Source: Panthera uncia (Eukaryota; Chordata; Mammalia; Carnivora; Felidae). Taken from it: a stretch of 64,000 nt of DNA. Under the pieces are notes generated by a model, which saw only the letters and a list, made by a program, of their open reading frames with translations, was not told the DNA's origin and ran no database searches. Shown here piece after piece: positions 27,101-40,101 of this stretch (positions are counted from its first letter, which is position 1; the number at the start of each line of letters is the position of its first letter). The translations under genes and the position numbers were made by a program. The stretch lies in assembly GCF_023721935.1 (NCBI RefSeq), contig NC_064810.1, positions 57,641,011 through 57,705,010 on the forward strand, given 5' to 3'.

Positions 27101-28462
27101 CTTGGGGCTTCTCAGCTTCCATAATCATGTGAGCCAACTTCTTATTGTAAATCTCTTTATAAATATATGATATATACATATAATATCATATACAGAATAG
27201 ATGACATATACATATATATGTGAGATATAGGAGATATATATCTACACATTCATATATCTGTACTTCTGACATATACATCCTGACATATACATCTCATATA
27301 TATGTACATATATACAAATATACAGACTATATGTAAATATACATATATGCAAGAGATACACATGTAGGAGGTATTGATATAGATATATACATATATATAC
27401 AGAGTATATATACATATACAATCTACCCTACTAAATATAATATTGTATATATTTATATGATAAGTGTTTGATATGTATTTGTCTCCAGACCTCATTAAGG
27501 TTTGAAGGACTCTCAATATTAAGCACAAATTCCTTTTTATGAGCCATAGACGTTTCCTTGGAAAGCAATGATGTTCTGTAAGCAAATGTTCACTGCTCTT
27601 AGTGCAAGTAAACATACTCCACAATAAGAATGTTAAGTTTATTTAGCTACTAAGTAGAACATATGATGCTCTTTGCAAAACTTTCCCTCTTTAATCTTTT
27701 CTTTCCAATTTACTATGTTAAGGCTCAGAGAATTTAAAAAAGTAAAGAGAAAAGATTTTGTTACAAATACAAGGAAGGAATGCAGATTGGGTAATGAAAT
27801 ACCATTCATAAAGATGGACTCTCAGATTGATTAAAAATGCCATTAGAGGGGCACCTGGGTGGCTCAGTTGGTTAAGCCTTGGCTTAGGTCATGATCTCAC
27901 AGTTTCATGAGTTGGAGTCCTGTGTCCGGCTCTGTGCTGATAGCACAGAACCTTCTTGGGATTCTCTCTCTCCCTCTTTGTCTGCCCATCTCTCACTCAT
28001 TCTCTCTGTCTCTCTCTGTCTCTCTGTCTCTCCCTCTCCCTCTCCCTCTCCCTCTCTTCCTTCCTCTCTCTCTCTTAAATTAAAAAACGAATTGCCATTA
28101 GAGTGAAAACGCTGTGTGCAATGGGAAGGGTGATAGAGCAGTTGAGAATATAATGGATTAAAACATCAGAGCCATTTTTTTTTTCTAGGTTTTCAACTGC
28201 CACATGAATTTTTAACTCTCTAGATCTCGACTTTTCAATTGTTAAAAAGTAGGGGATGAAAACGGACATATTGCATAATGCAGTTGCTTCCTAAAATTGC
28301 TATTTCTGCTTTAATGCTCTTCAGCCCACAATCAGTTATCCACAGAAGTAGAGTTAACCATATAATTACACTTACTTGCTTAAAACCAGCCAAGAAATTC
28401 CTTTTGCTGACAGTGTGGAGCCTGCTTGGGATTCTCTCTCCCTCCCTCTCCCTCCCCTCCTT

Positions 28463-28495
<33 letters not shown>

Positions 28496-31400
28496 GACTT
28501 CCCTTCCCCTACTTGAGCTCTCTTTCAAAACAAATAAACATTTTAAAAAATGTTATTAGAAAATGTTTCTCTTCACTCAGAATAGTAATTAGTAGGGCTT
28601 ACCTAGTTTAGTAACTGCCATTGGCAAAATAAATCTATTGACAATCAAGGTAACTAAGCAAACTGACACTCCATGAAATAATACCTAGAGTAGAAAGAAA
28701 AATACAAAGTAAGTAATCATGACAATTTCATGCACTATATTCTATATTTGCTAATGTAAGTTAAACCAGGCTGTATTAAGTCAATAAATGCTCATAGTAG
28801 AGAAGAATATGAATGTCAGGCATGATGAAAGTACTCTGGGTATTCTCTATCTCCCTGCATAGATTTTATTCATGCTTTTGGAACCAAATCAATACTCAGG
28901 ACACATGATCTGACAAGTAAACAAATACTTATGGAGACATTGGGAACATAAAAAGCTTGTCCTTAAATTTCACTGCTGCACTTCTTGGGCCTTGGGAATA
29001 TGCTTGTACTTTATCAGTTCTTATTCACTACACATGCCACCATGTGCATAACCATGAAGTTCTGTGTTCAACACTACCAGGCACCTCTGTATCAAATAAT
29101 TCTCCTCATCTGGGGTAAGAGAAGAGCTCGGGGGTCTTGCTATGTTTGCTTACCTCATGTTTTGCCTCTCTGCCATCCCGTCATTGTCAGGAGGGAGGGG
29201 CAATTAATATCTCTGGTGCCACTAGATTTTTTTTCTCTGCTTATACTCCCAGTTGGAACAATACTTTTCAATCTAAGACCGCACACTTCTGTTGACTTAC
29301 ATAACTCTAATTTCCAGAACTTATGTCATACCCCCAGCCTTTCCTTTTTTTGTGGCTACAGATGGAGGTTAGAGACAGAGCGTGAAACCACACCAGAGAC
29401 TCTCCAGGTGGCATATTAGAATCATGAGGAAACTTTAAAATACTGGTGCCCAAGATGCTCCCACTGAATATTCTGATTTATACGAGGGTGGAGCCCACAC
29501 ATTAGTAATTAGAAAAACTGAGGTATGATGTACATACATTGAAATGTACTTGTTTACCATTTGATAAATTTTGACATTGTATACACCCACATAACCTTCA
29601 ATCCTATCAAGATGTAAAATATTCTTATATCCCGCCCCCCCCCCCAAATATCTCTAGTTCTCCTTGCCAATCAATCCCCTACTCCATAGGAGGTCTGATT
29701 TCTATTTCTATAGATAAGAACTACCAATTCTAAAACCTTCATGTAAATTGAACATTATGTTTCTCATTGTAGTTTTAATTTGCACTTCCCTAAAGAAGTG
29801 ATGTTGAGCATTTTTAATGTGCTTAGTGGTAGATATAGCTTTCTTTGTGAAGTATCTGTTTATCTCTTATGCCTGTTTTAAAAAATTAGGCTGTTTTTCG
29901 TTTATTATAAAATTGTATAAAATTTGAAAACTGTATTCGATCACTTCATATATTTTAACCAGTTTTATAGTTGTTTACTATAGGAAATAAGTCTGATATC
30001 CACTATTCATCATGGCCGTGGCCAGAATTCCACACGCACTGATAATTTTCTAAAAGTTCCTGAAGCACTCTAAAGTGCGTCCAAAATTGAGGATCACTAA
30101 GTTCGTTAATTTAATAGTAATAAAAGTTAATTTCTATATAGTAAGCATAGAGCACGATATATCAGGCTTATTTAATCCTCACAACAGTTCTGTGAAGTGA
30201 ATACCAATATTGTCCAATTGCACAGATGGGAAATTTAGGCACTGTCACTTAGCCAAGGTCAATAAACTTGTGAGTAGTAGACACAAGATTAAGTTATTTT
30301 TAACCTTTACTCTAGTGCTGCTTTGTGACTATTAAAAAGTATTAAAAGGTTAGCTATAGGGTTCAGCCAAATTAAATGAAGTGTTACTTTCTTTTCAACT
30401 AGTTACTACTCTAGTGAGGGCATCTCACTAAATGATTTTATTTACTAAGGTTTTATCTCAAAGCATTATAATCATCAACATAGCTCATATTTATTGTACA
30501 TTTACTATATGCTAAACAATGTATTAAGTATTTTATGTACATTTTCTATTTCTCATACTAACCCTTTGAGATAGTGGTGTGCTAGAGCTGGTTTTTCCCA
30601 GTTCATGAGAGCTGATCATTAAATTTTCAGGAAGTTATTGAGCTGATTGATGTTCTCTTAGTGAGAGTGATTACACAATGGAAATTGGCAAATACTACAA
30701 ATTAGGACTCCCTCTGACCCCTAAAAAAGTTATTTGTAAACATTTGCTAAAACAACCATTGGTATTATTATCTTTTAATTTTTTTAATGTTTATTTATTC
30801 TTGAGGGGGATGGGGGCAGTGTGACAGAGGGACATTGAATCCGAAGCAGGCTCCAGGCTCTGAGCTGTCAGCACAGAGCCCGACACGGGGCTTGAACTCA
30901 CAAAGCTGTGAGATCCGTGACCTGAGCCGAAGTTGGACACCCAACTGACTGAGCCACCCACGTGCCTCAACCATTGGTATTAAGTCCCTTTTAGAATGAT
31001 GAAACGGACATGTGCAATGAGGTAGGAATTAAATAACTTGGTGATGGTGATACAGCAAATAGCAGTCAACTAGAAATTTCAGAACCCAGATCTGTGCACG
31101 ATGTCTACCATTGAACTGGTCAATATGTATGGTAAGGAACTGACCTTGATTCTTTAGGCATGTGTATATAGGTTAAAAAGGAGGAGAAGGTCATGGGATA
31201 GTAGATAGTTTTGGTTTTAAAAGAAGTGTTTGAATGCTTAATTTTTTAATGTTTGGACTATTATCTAATTAGACATACAAATATTCCCTGGATGCTCTTT
31301 CCTTTATATTTGGAATTTATGTGTAAAAGAAAACAAAGACAAAAACAAAAAACACCACAATGGAAGTATTAGATGCTTGTGATATCCGCACAGGAAATTT

Positions 31401-34400
31401 CTTACAGAGCTCCTTGTAATGATCTTACCTTGAAATAAGGTAGAGGGAGAGTCAAGCCCATTATGTTCTGTTAGGTAGAGTTTGGGGCAACTGTAAGTGA
31501 AAAGGTAACTTCACTTGACAATTAAAATGTTCTGATTCCTAACATTACTAAATGTGGCTTCACAAAGTTACAGAAAGCAATAGAGCCAATAATAAGCAGG
31601 TTTCTGCTTTTCTCGAATGGTTATTAGGAGTAAGTAAAAATAAAAACACTTATTAGGTACATACTGTGTTTCAGGTACTATTTTAAATTATTTATAAGTA
31701 TTTTTTAGGTTCATTTATTTATTGGAGAGACACCGAGAGAAAGCGTGTGTGCTTGTGCACATGGGGAAGGGGCAGAGAGAGAGGAAGAGAGAACCCCAAG
31801 CAAGCTCCATGCTGTGAGTACAGAGCCGTACACAGGGCTCGATCCCATGACCATGAGATCATGACCTGAACCAAAATTAAGTGTTAGATGCTTTATCAAC
31901 TGAGCCCCCAGGCATTCCTTAAATTATTTATAAGTTTTAATTCCTTTAACCTTTGTAATAAACCTATTTTAAGAGTGTAATGAAAGGATTTAGGAATTCC
32001 TAAGCCAGAATGTTCCCCAGGAAGAGGAATGTTGCCAGGTGTTCTTCCTCTATCCAATCTTGGCATCATGGCTAGATCACTCCCACAGTCCAAGTGGCAT
32101 GAGCTACCTCACTACTAAAATATATTTTAAGTACACAGCAACAGTATTCATAATATGTGAAAAAAAAATCATTTATCTTTACTTGAGATTTTTCCCTCTC
32201 AGTTCCAAGAGGAAGGTCAGAGTAGGCAAGGAGAAGAGCCATGTTTATATTAGGTGTTCCTTTCATTTCACTCCAGATCATTATGAACGCCCAACGCCAG
32301 CTGAACCCATGACCAAGTCGAGACAAAAGAGGGCTCATTAATAGAAAAACCAGAAGTCTAGAAGACAAAAGAGATTTTTAAAAGTTATTGTTGCCATAGA
32401 TATTTTCACCACTACCCCCATTTCATTCTATTCTACTCCAATATATTCCCTGTGGAATACCAACTCTCAAACAAATGAGCCATATTTCACACACTGTTAG
32501 CATGGCACCAGAAAAAAAAAAAAAGGCAGAAGGGCATTTCATGGAGAGATACAAGAGTATGGCATTATTCTCTTCATTTATTTCTGTTAGGTTTCTAGAA
32601 GGTTAATTCCACATCACCCTTGAGTGGCATTTCTTGAGGTAGAAAAGAAAAAGTTAGAGATGCTTTGTTGATATATTTTATTCTGGATCCCAAAAAGAAA
32701 TAAAAGCAAATCTAATGAGTGAGAAGTGAAGGGAAAAAGTGCCCTCCTTTTTTTTTTTTCCTTTGTAGATTTTAATCTTGCTGAATCTATCTAATATTGG
32801 CCAATTCATTTTTATTTTTTTCTTTTAATCGCACATCTCCTACATTTTACACTAGTTGTATCTCATAATTTCGGACTCATTTCTATTTATTTGGCACTAG
32901 CCAACTGATGTCAACTCCCTATTAATTTTCCTAGATGGAAGCAGCATGTTAACAACACTAGTGATGGAGATTGAAGAATCCTGAGACTGCAGTGATGGTG
33001 GTTGTTCCTCCTCTGTGTCACCTCCTCTTCCCTTACAAGGGCAAGGGCAGACTCTTTCCCACCTCTTATCATTGAAAGAGAGCTACAAAAATTATTTAGG
33101 CAAAAAGGACATTTACAAAGAAGATATTCTTATGATTGTTAAAAAGCTATTTCTAACTATAATTTAATCACAACAGGAAATTATTTGTTATATAATATTA
33201 GGCAAACTAAAGCAACATAGAATTTTTATTTAAGATCAGTGTTGAACTTTATGAAACCTCATCGGAAAAATAACATTGGATGAAATATACCAAATGTTAA
33301 TAGCAGTTGTCTCTAGGTAGTAAAATTATGAAAGGTTTTTTTCATTCTATTTATCAAAAATTTTATAAAGTGCTTAGATTGCTTTGAAATTCAGTTAAAA
33401 CCGGAATTAATACAGTTACAAAAAACACTAAAACACTAATTTGCTAGTGATTCCTTGGCAAATTTAAAAGGCAATTCTTCATATTCATGCTAAGGCATGA
33501 AACATTTCTATTTAAAAAATCTCTTTGGGTTTAGTCAATGCCTTATAAATAGAAAAATTCAAATGAAATTCTTACCTTAAAACAATAAGTGTGAAATAGA
33601 TATTTAATGAATAATATATATCAGAAAATGATATATATAAATATGTATGTGCAGGAATTAGAAGTCCAGTGAAGGTAAACACCATAAGAAAAGCAACAAA
33701 TGATAGACAATTCCAGAATCTGCATTTTCAGAAAAAAATGTAGTTAATTATAGTTAACTAATCTAACACATTTATCACAAGGCTTATCTATGTGAGGCAT
33801 TGTGCTAGGCCTAGTCAAAAACATAAAAACAGGGCACCTGGGTGGCTCAGTCAGTTGAACGTCCAATTTTGGTTCAAGTCATGATCTCATGGCTTGTGAG
33901 CTTGAGCCCTCTATTGGGCTCACTGCTGTCAGTGCAGAGCCCGATTCAGATCCTCCCTCCCCTCTGTCTGTGCCCCCTCAAAAATAAATGAAACATTAAA
34001 ATAATAATAATAATAAGAAGAAGAAGAAGAAGAAGAAGAAGAAAAAGAAAAAGAAGAAGAAAATAAAGGTAATTAATGCATTTACCTACACACTCAAGGG
34101 GCTTATAATTTAACTGGGAAGAGAGGAGCACTCAGACAAGTAAATAAATAATTCTAAAGCAACTTTAATCAGTTTACACTACAGGTAAATTAGTGTCTTT
34201 CTTTTGGATTGATTTTGAAAACATGTTTTGGTTGTAGTTGTACTATTTGACAGAATTTATTCGGGCATTATGGTTCATGTAGCTTGAGAATACTGATTGT
34301 GAACTCCTTGTATCATTGGAAAGAGCTAAAATCATTTATCTTTAAAAAAAATACTAAACTGCCAGTCTGCTTTACACAATGATAGGATGAAGGCTTGTCC

Positions 34401-37400
34401 TAAAATCTAGCTAGTCCTTGGAAGATGTAAATTAATCCTTTATTCTAATGAGTGCCCTTTGTAGATTTTCCACTGGGGATTTGTGAGCATGTGTACATTC
34501 TATGAATTTTATGTATTCAATGTCACAATATTATATTCATAAAAAAATAAATTGAAAAGATTAGAAGGGTACATGAATACCATTTTATGAGATGAAGGTA
34601 GCTTGGTTTAACCATATGCTACCCTTTAAAGATAATGATTATTTTTTCTCCAGGACTCCTGATTGGCCAAAAAACAAATTCAGTATAAAAATTAAATCTT
34701 TCCCTGTTACATTAATAAGAATTTTCAGGGGTGCCTGGGTGGCTCAGTCAGTTAAGCGTCTGACTTCAGCTCAGATCATGATCTCACGGTTTGTGAATTC
34801 AAGCCCCACACTGGGCTGTGCACTGATGGTGCAAAGCCTGCTTGGGATTTTCTCTCTCTCTCCCCCTCTCTCTCTGCCCCTTCTACTCTCTCTTTCTCTC
34901 TCAAAATAAATAAATAAACTTAAAAAAATAAGAATTTTCAGTTTTGAACTATATTTAAGAACCACAAATACCTAGGCATTATTAGAGAAAAATTCAATAT
35001 AAAACATCCTATATTAGGAAATGTTAAGTCAAAACATTCAAAATACTTTCTTTATGACTGAATTTAGGCTAATTACTCTAGGCTGTGACCAGCATTCAAA
35101 TCACCAAGGAGGAAGTCAAACTTTCACTCTTTGCAGATGACATGATACTTTAGGTGGAAAACCCAAAAGACTCCATCAAGAAACTGCTAGAACTGATACC
35201 TAAATTCAGCAAAGTCACAGGATATAAAATTAACATACAGAAATCGGTTGCATTTCTATACACCAATTAATGAAACAGCAGAAAGAGAAATCAGGGATCA
35301 ATCCCATTTACAATTGCACCAAAAGCCATAAAATACCTAGGAATAAATCCAACCAAAGAGGTAAAAAAATCTATACACTGAAACTATAGAAAGCTTATGA
35401 AAGAAATTGAAGAAGACACAAAGAAATGGAAAAATATTCAATGCTCATGGATTGGAAGAACAAATATTGTTAAAATATCGATACTATCCAAAGCAACTTA
35501 TGTATTCAAAGCAATCCCTATCAGAATAACACCTGCACTCTTCACAGAGCTAGAACAAACAATTCTAAAATTTGTATGGAACCAGAAAAGACCCCAGATA
35601 GCCAAAGTAATGTTGAAAAAGAAAGCCAAAGCTGGAGGCATCACAATTCTGGACTCAAGCTGTATTACAAAACTGTAATCATCAAGACAGTATGGCACTG
35701 GCTAAAAAACAGACACTCAGATCAATGGAACAGAATAGAGGACCCAGAAATAGACCCACAGATGTATTGCCAACTAATCTTTGACAAAGCTGGAAATAAT
35801 ATCCAATGGATAAAAGACAATCTCTTCAGCAAAAAGTGTTGTGAAAACTGGACAGCTCCATACAGAAGAATGAACCTGGAGTACTCTCTTACACCAGACA
35901 CAAAAATAAACTCAAAATGGATGAAAGACCTAAACATAGGACAAGAAGCCATCAAAATCTTAGAGGAGAAAGCAGATAAGAACCTTTTTGACCTTAGCTG
36001 CAGCAACTTCTTACTTGACATGTCTCTGGAGGCAAGGGAAACAAAAGCAAAAATGAACTATTGGAACCTCATCAAGATAAAAAGCTTTTGCACAGTGAAG
36101 GAAACAATCAGCCAAACTAAGAGGCAACCAAGAGAATGAGAGAAGATATTTTCAAATGACATATCAGATAAAGGGTTAGTATCCAAAATCTATAAAGAAC
36201 TTATCAAACTCAACACCCAAAAAGCCAAATAACCCAGTGAAGAAATGGGCATAAGATATGAATAGACACTTTTCCAAAGAAGACATCCAGATGGCTAACA
36301 GACACATGAAAAAATGCTCATCCTTCATCAGCAAATAGAAATCAAAACCACGATGAGATACTACCTCACACCTGTCAGAATGGCTAAAATTAACTCAGGC
36401 AGCAACAGATGTTGGCAAGGATGAGGATAAAGAGGACACCTTTATCCACCTATTCTACCACTGTTCATGGAATGCAAACTGGTGTAGCCACCCTGGAAAA
36501 CAGTATGGAGATTCCTCAAAAATTAAAAGTAGAACTATCCAACAAACCAACAATTGTACTACTAGGTATTTATCCAAAGGATATAAAAATGCTTATTCAA
36601 AGGGGCACATGCACCCCAATGTTTACAGCAGTACTATCAACAATAGTCAAATTGTAGAAAGAGACCAAATGTCCATCTACTGATGAATGGACAAAGAAAT
36701 AGTGGTATATATGTACAATGGAATATTACTCAGCAATCAAAAATAATGAAATCTTGCCATTTGCAACAATGTGGATGGAACTAGAGTGTATAATGTTAAG
36801 TGAAAGAAGTCAGTCAGAGAAAGACAAATAAAAATATTATTTTATTCATATGGGGAATTTAAGAAACAAAATAGATGAACATAGGGGAAGAAAAGCAAAA
36901 ATAAGATTAAAACAGAGAGAGAGACAAACCATTAAAGACTCTTAAGTACAGAGAACAAACTGAGGGTTGCTCTCAAGTGTTGGGTAGGGGAATGGGCTAA
37001 ATGGATGATGGATATTAAGAAGGGCACTTGTTGGGATGAGCACTGGGTGTTATATGTAAGTGATGAATCACTAAATTCTACTCCTGAAACCATTATTACA
37101 CTACATGTTAACTAACTGGGATTTAAATTTTGAAAATTAATTTTAAAAAGGTAAAAAAAAAAACAAATAAAAAAATTTTTAAAAAGACTTTACCTATTAC
37201 CAAAAGAGATGAGAAGTTATTAGGTGGTTTTAAACAAAAGAAATGATTTGGGTAAGAAGGAAGTGAGGTGGATGAAGATCAGTAAAAGGTCATAAGATTG
37301 ACACAGTGTAGTGTCAGCCTATTTGCAGAACTGTTCAAATCTGGGTCCTAGAGGCTGTAAGCTGAAAACATGGGAGATGATGATCCCCTTGTCTTGGAGA

Positions 37401-40050
37401 GTCGCAAGGCCCTGCAGCAGATTGTTGTAGAATATAGGAGGATTTGCTATTGTCATCTTAGGTTTTTACTGTCTTGGAGAGTAGGACCTGACACATGTCA
37501 TATTTTTGACAGTAAGATTCTTAACATTGAGATTATGATGTGCTCATTTATATGACCATGTACGTGGGTGGCTGAAGCAGGGGGGCTGAACAGGCTCATA
37601 GGAAGAGAGGAGGTCCAGGAACTGAAAGGTGGAATAGAAGGATCAACTGTGTGGGTATTAACTGAAATCACTGAGAATGGTGATGGGGTAATGGTGCTGG
37701 AGAGTCACAGTGAGAGGACGGTCAATATCTTCACGAAATGGAGAGTGTGATTCAGGGATCTAGACATAACTACAGTCAAGAGAGTGGCAGAGAGTAAAAT
37801 CTGATGGCATGAGCTTCAAAACTGGGTTCTTCTCGGGAAGAATGAGAAAGTGTGATCTAGAAATGACTTTAAGGTATAGAAAGATCACCAGCCTCAACTC
37901 TAGGCTCAGTAGTACCCAGGATGTGGGTGAGAAAAACAACTTCTAAAGGAAGCAAGGGAGTAAATGCCTTCAGGGGAGATCCAGCATTTAGTTAGAGCAA
38001 AAAGGTGAAGGGAGACTTCAGAATCACTTCCCAAAATCAGATTTAAAACATGTAACATTTTTATTTCTTCCTACAATAATTAATTGTGGCCCAAGTAATT
38101 CTGCCTAGGTGTTGGTACAATTGGCTTCCTTTGTAATTGACATGAAATTTCAGTAAAGAGTTCCAAAATTCTATTAAGATTCTATACTTTCAAACTTCTG
38201 ACTTCTGAGTTTATTCTATCTTCTATAACATCCTGCAAAACTCCAAAAATCATTGATTATGTTCAGGGCCTCTTTTACTCTATGTTGTCATTGTGCGAGT
38301 TAAGTCAAGTTCTCAGCCTGTGTGTTGTATCATTACAGAAAGCACCCTTCTAGCAGGCTGGCACAAATTCCACTCTCCCCTAAGCTGGATGCCCTTGAGC
38401 AGGGCACAATTTGTAAATTTGTACATATGGCCATATTTTCTTTTATAACACTGCCAATCCTCTTCAAATGCCCTAGCTTTATCTTTTAATTTGCTTTGCA
38501 TGCCATCTCTTCATTGTCCTTAAAATATTGGTCTTCTAGCAGCAGCGCCAGGCTGAGCCATATTGGAGCTTGAAGCAAAAGGAACTATCAGTAGTCTTGT
38601 TCTAATATTTCTTTAAAATGTTTACATTTTCACCAGGGTTTTTTTGCATTAATTTCTTTTTTTTCAAAAATAATGCATTAAAATTTAATTAAAAATTTTA
38701 AAAAATGTTTATTTATTTTTGAGAAAGAGAGACAGATTGTGAGCAGGGGAGGGGCAGAGAGAGAGGGGGACACAGAATCTGAAGCAGGCTCCAGGCTCTG
38801 AGCTGTCAGCACAGATCAGACACAGGGCTTGGACCCATGAACTTTGAGATCATGACTTGAGCCGAAGAAAGACGCTTAACTGACTGAGCCACCCAGGCGC
38901 CCCCAAAAAGTATTGCATTAAAAGATTATTTATCTTGATTACTGAGTCTTTTGGCACCTTCTTAAATTTTGTGCCTGTGATGAGTGTCTCGCTTGCCTTA
39001 CCTTAGTCCTCGCCTTGTCTAGTGGGATTATACTGGGAATTACCGAGTAGATGGTCAGAGACTTGAGAGAATTAGGGGGAAAATAGAGCCAACATGAACT
39101 CAGGTAAGGTTACAAATTTTGCCTAAAATTAGAGGATTAGAAGACACAAGCAATAGAGTTTCTAGGAAAGGTTTTTATTGAGTAGTTTTCAAGTCAATAT
39201 CTTACTTTGATAGATATGTAGATATAGATATAGCTATTATTACAATATTATAGCGGCCAATGCATGAAAAAATATGAAAATATGCTAGCTACTCACTCTA
39301 GAAGAAGTGCTTCAACTCCTGGTTTAAAACTGGTAGAATTTAAAAAAAGTCCCATAATGGCCAGGGTAAATATTCCAGACATTCCAACTAGTTCACCTAT
39401 TTTAAAAAGAAATAAATATAAAGTATTAATTTAAGATCAACAGTGGTACAAATTTTGCTCAAGATGAAAATATCAGATATCTTGATAGTATAGTAACTTT
39501 ATAGAGAGGCTACCCTACTTGGTTTCAACTGGATTATATTGCAGGTTATTACCACCACCTATTGTCCTTCTTCCTCCTCAGATTCACACCCAGCTGTATT
39601 GTGGCGTCTAACATTCTTGCACAGTTTTGGCTTCAGATCATTGCCAACAATTTGAAGCTCATAAAACTCTTTTACTGTGTTCTCGTGCAGCCAAAGCACC
39701 CTCTACAGGAGTCATGTTTTTAGAGGGGCTCTGGAGGGATAAAATGGAAGTGAGCAAATGGGTTTTTTGGACTAGCCCACTTCATATGCTGTCTTTCTTG
39801 GGAGACAGTAGGAGATAGAAATGGTTTGACTTTGTGGCAGGACTAAGGGAGTCAAACTGGTAGAAACCCAATAAGGATATACTTCCCCAGTTTAATTTTG
39901 TTTGGGTGCATTTACTGTGTGAGAATGAAAAGCATGAAAAACTGGAATATTCTTAAAAGTAGCTGTAGTAGAGTTATATTCCCCCTTGCAATATGAAAGT
40001 AGCATATTATCAATGTAAAAAATCCAAATAATATGGTACAGTATAGAGAT

Positions 40051-40101
<51 letters not shown>

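Larger units (their letters stand above)
26460..28602. other. Intron 10 contents
   Basis: A MIR (26630-26790), an unassigned ancient repeat (26800-27140), an AT-rich satellite-like stretch (27150-27480) and two SINEs (27848 and 28405). Confidence 0.5.
28685..32182. other. Intron 9 contents
   Basis: A hAT element interrupted by L1 (29405-30105), MIRs at 30120-30330 and 30480-31110, and SINEs at 30768 and 31700. 28700-29400 and 31130-31680 are unassigned. Confidence 0.5.
33720..39296. other. Intron 7 contents
   Basis: SINEs at 33832, 34729 and 38684, and the L1 fragment at 35095-37185. 37200-38650 has no repeat I can name. Confidence 0.5.

Noticed and set aside
27150..27480. Repeat array resembling a CRISPR or satellite
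   Set aside because: Irregular AT-rich microsatellite with no constant repeat/spacer pattern, in a mammalian genome.
28985..29419. Plus-strand ORF of 144 codons
   Set aside because: No recognisable domain and unbiased composition; its 3' end runs into a MER5-like repeat. Treated as chance.
35397..36139. ORFs of 93 and 187 codons on the plus strand
   Set aside because: Fragments of L1 ORF2 in two frames.
35040..37200. Target-site duplication for the second L1
   Set aside because: No convincing direct repeat found at the junctions; the 3' A-rich end is ambiguous.
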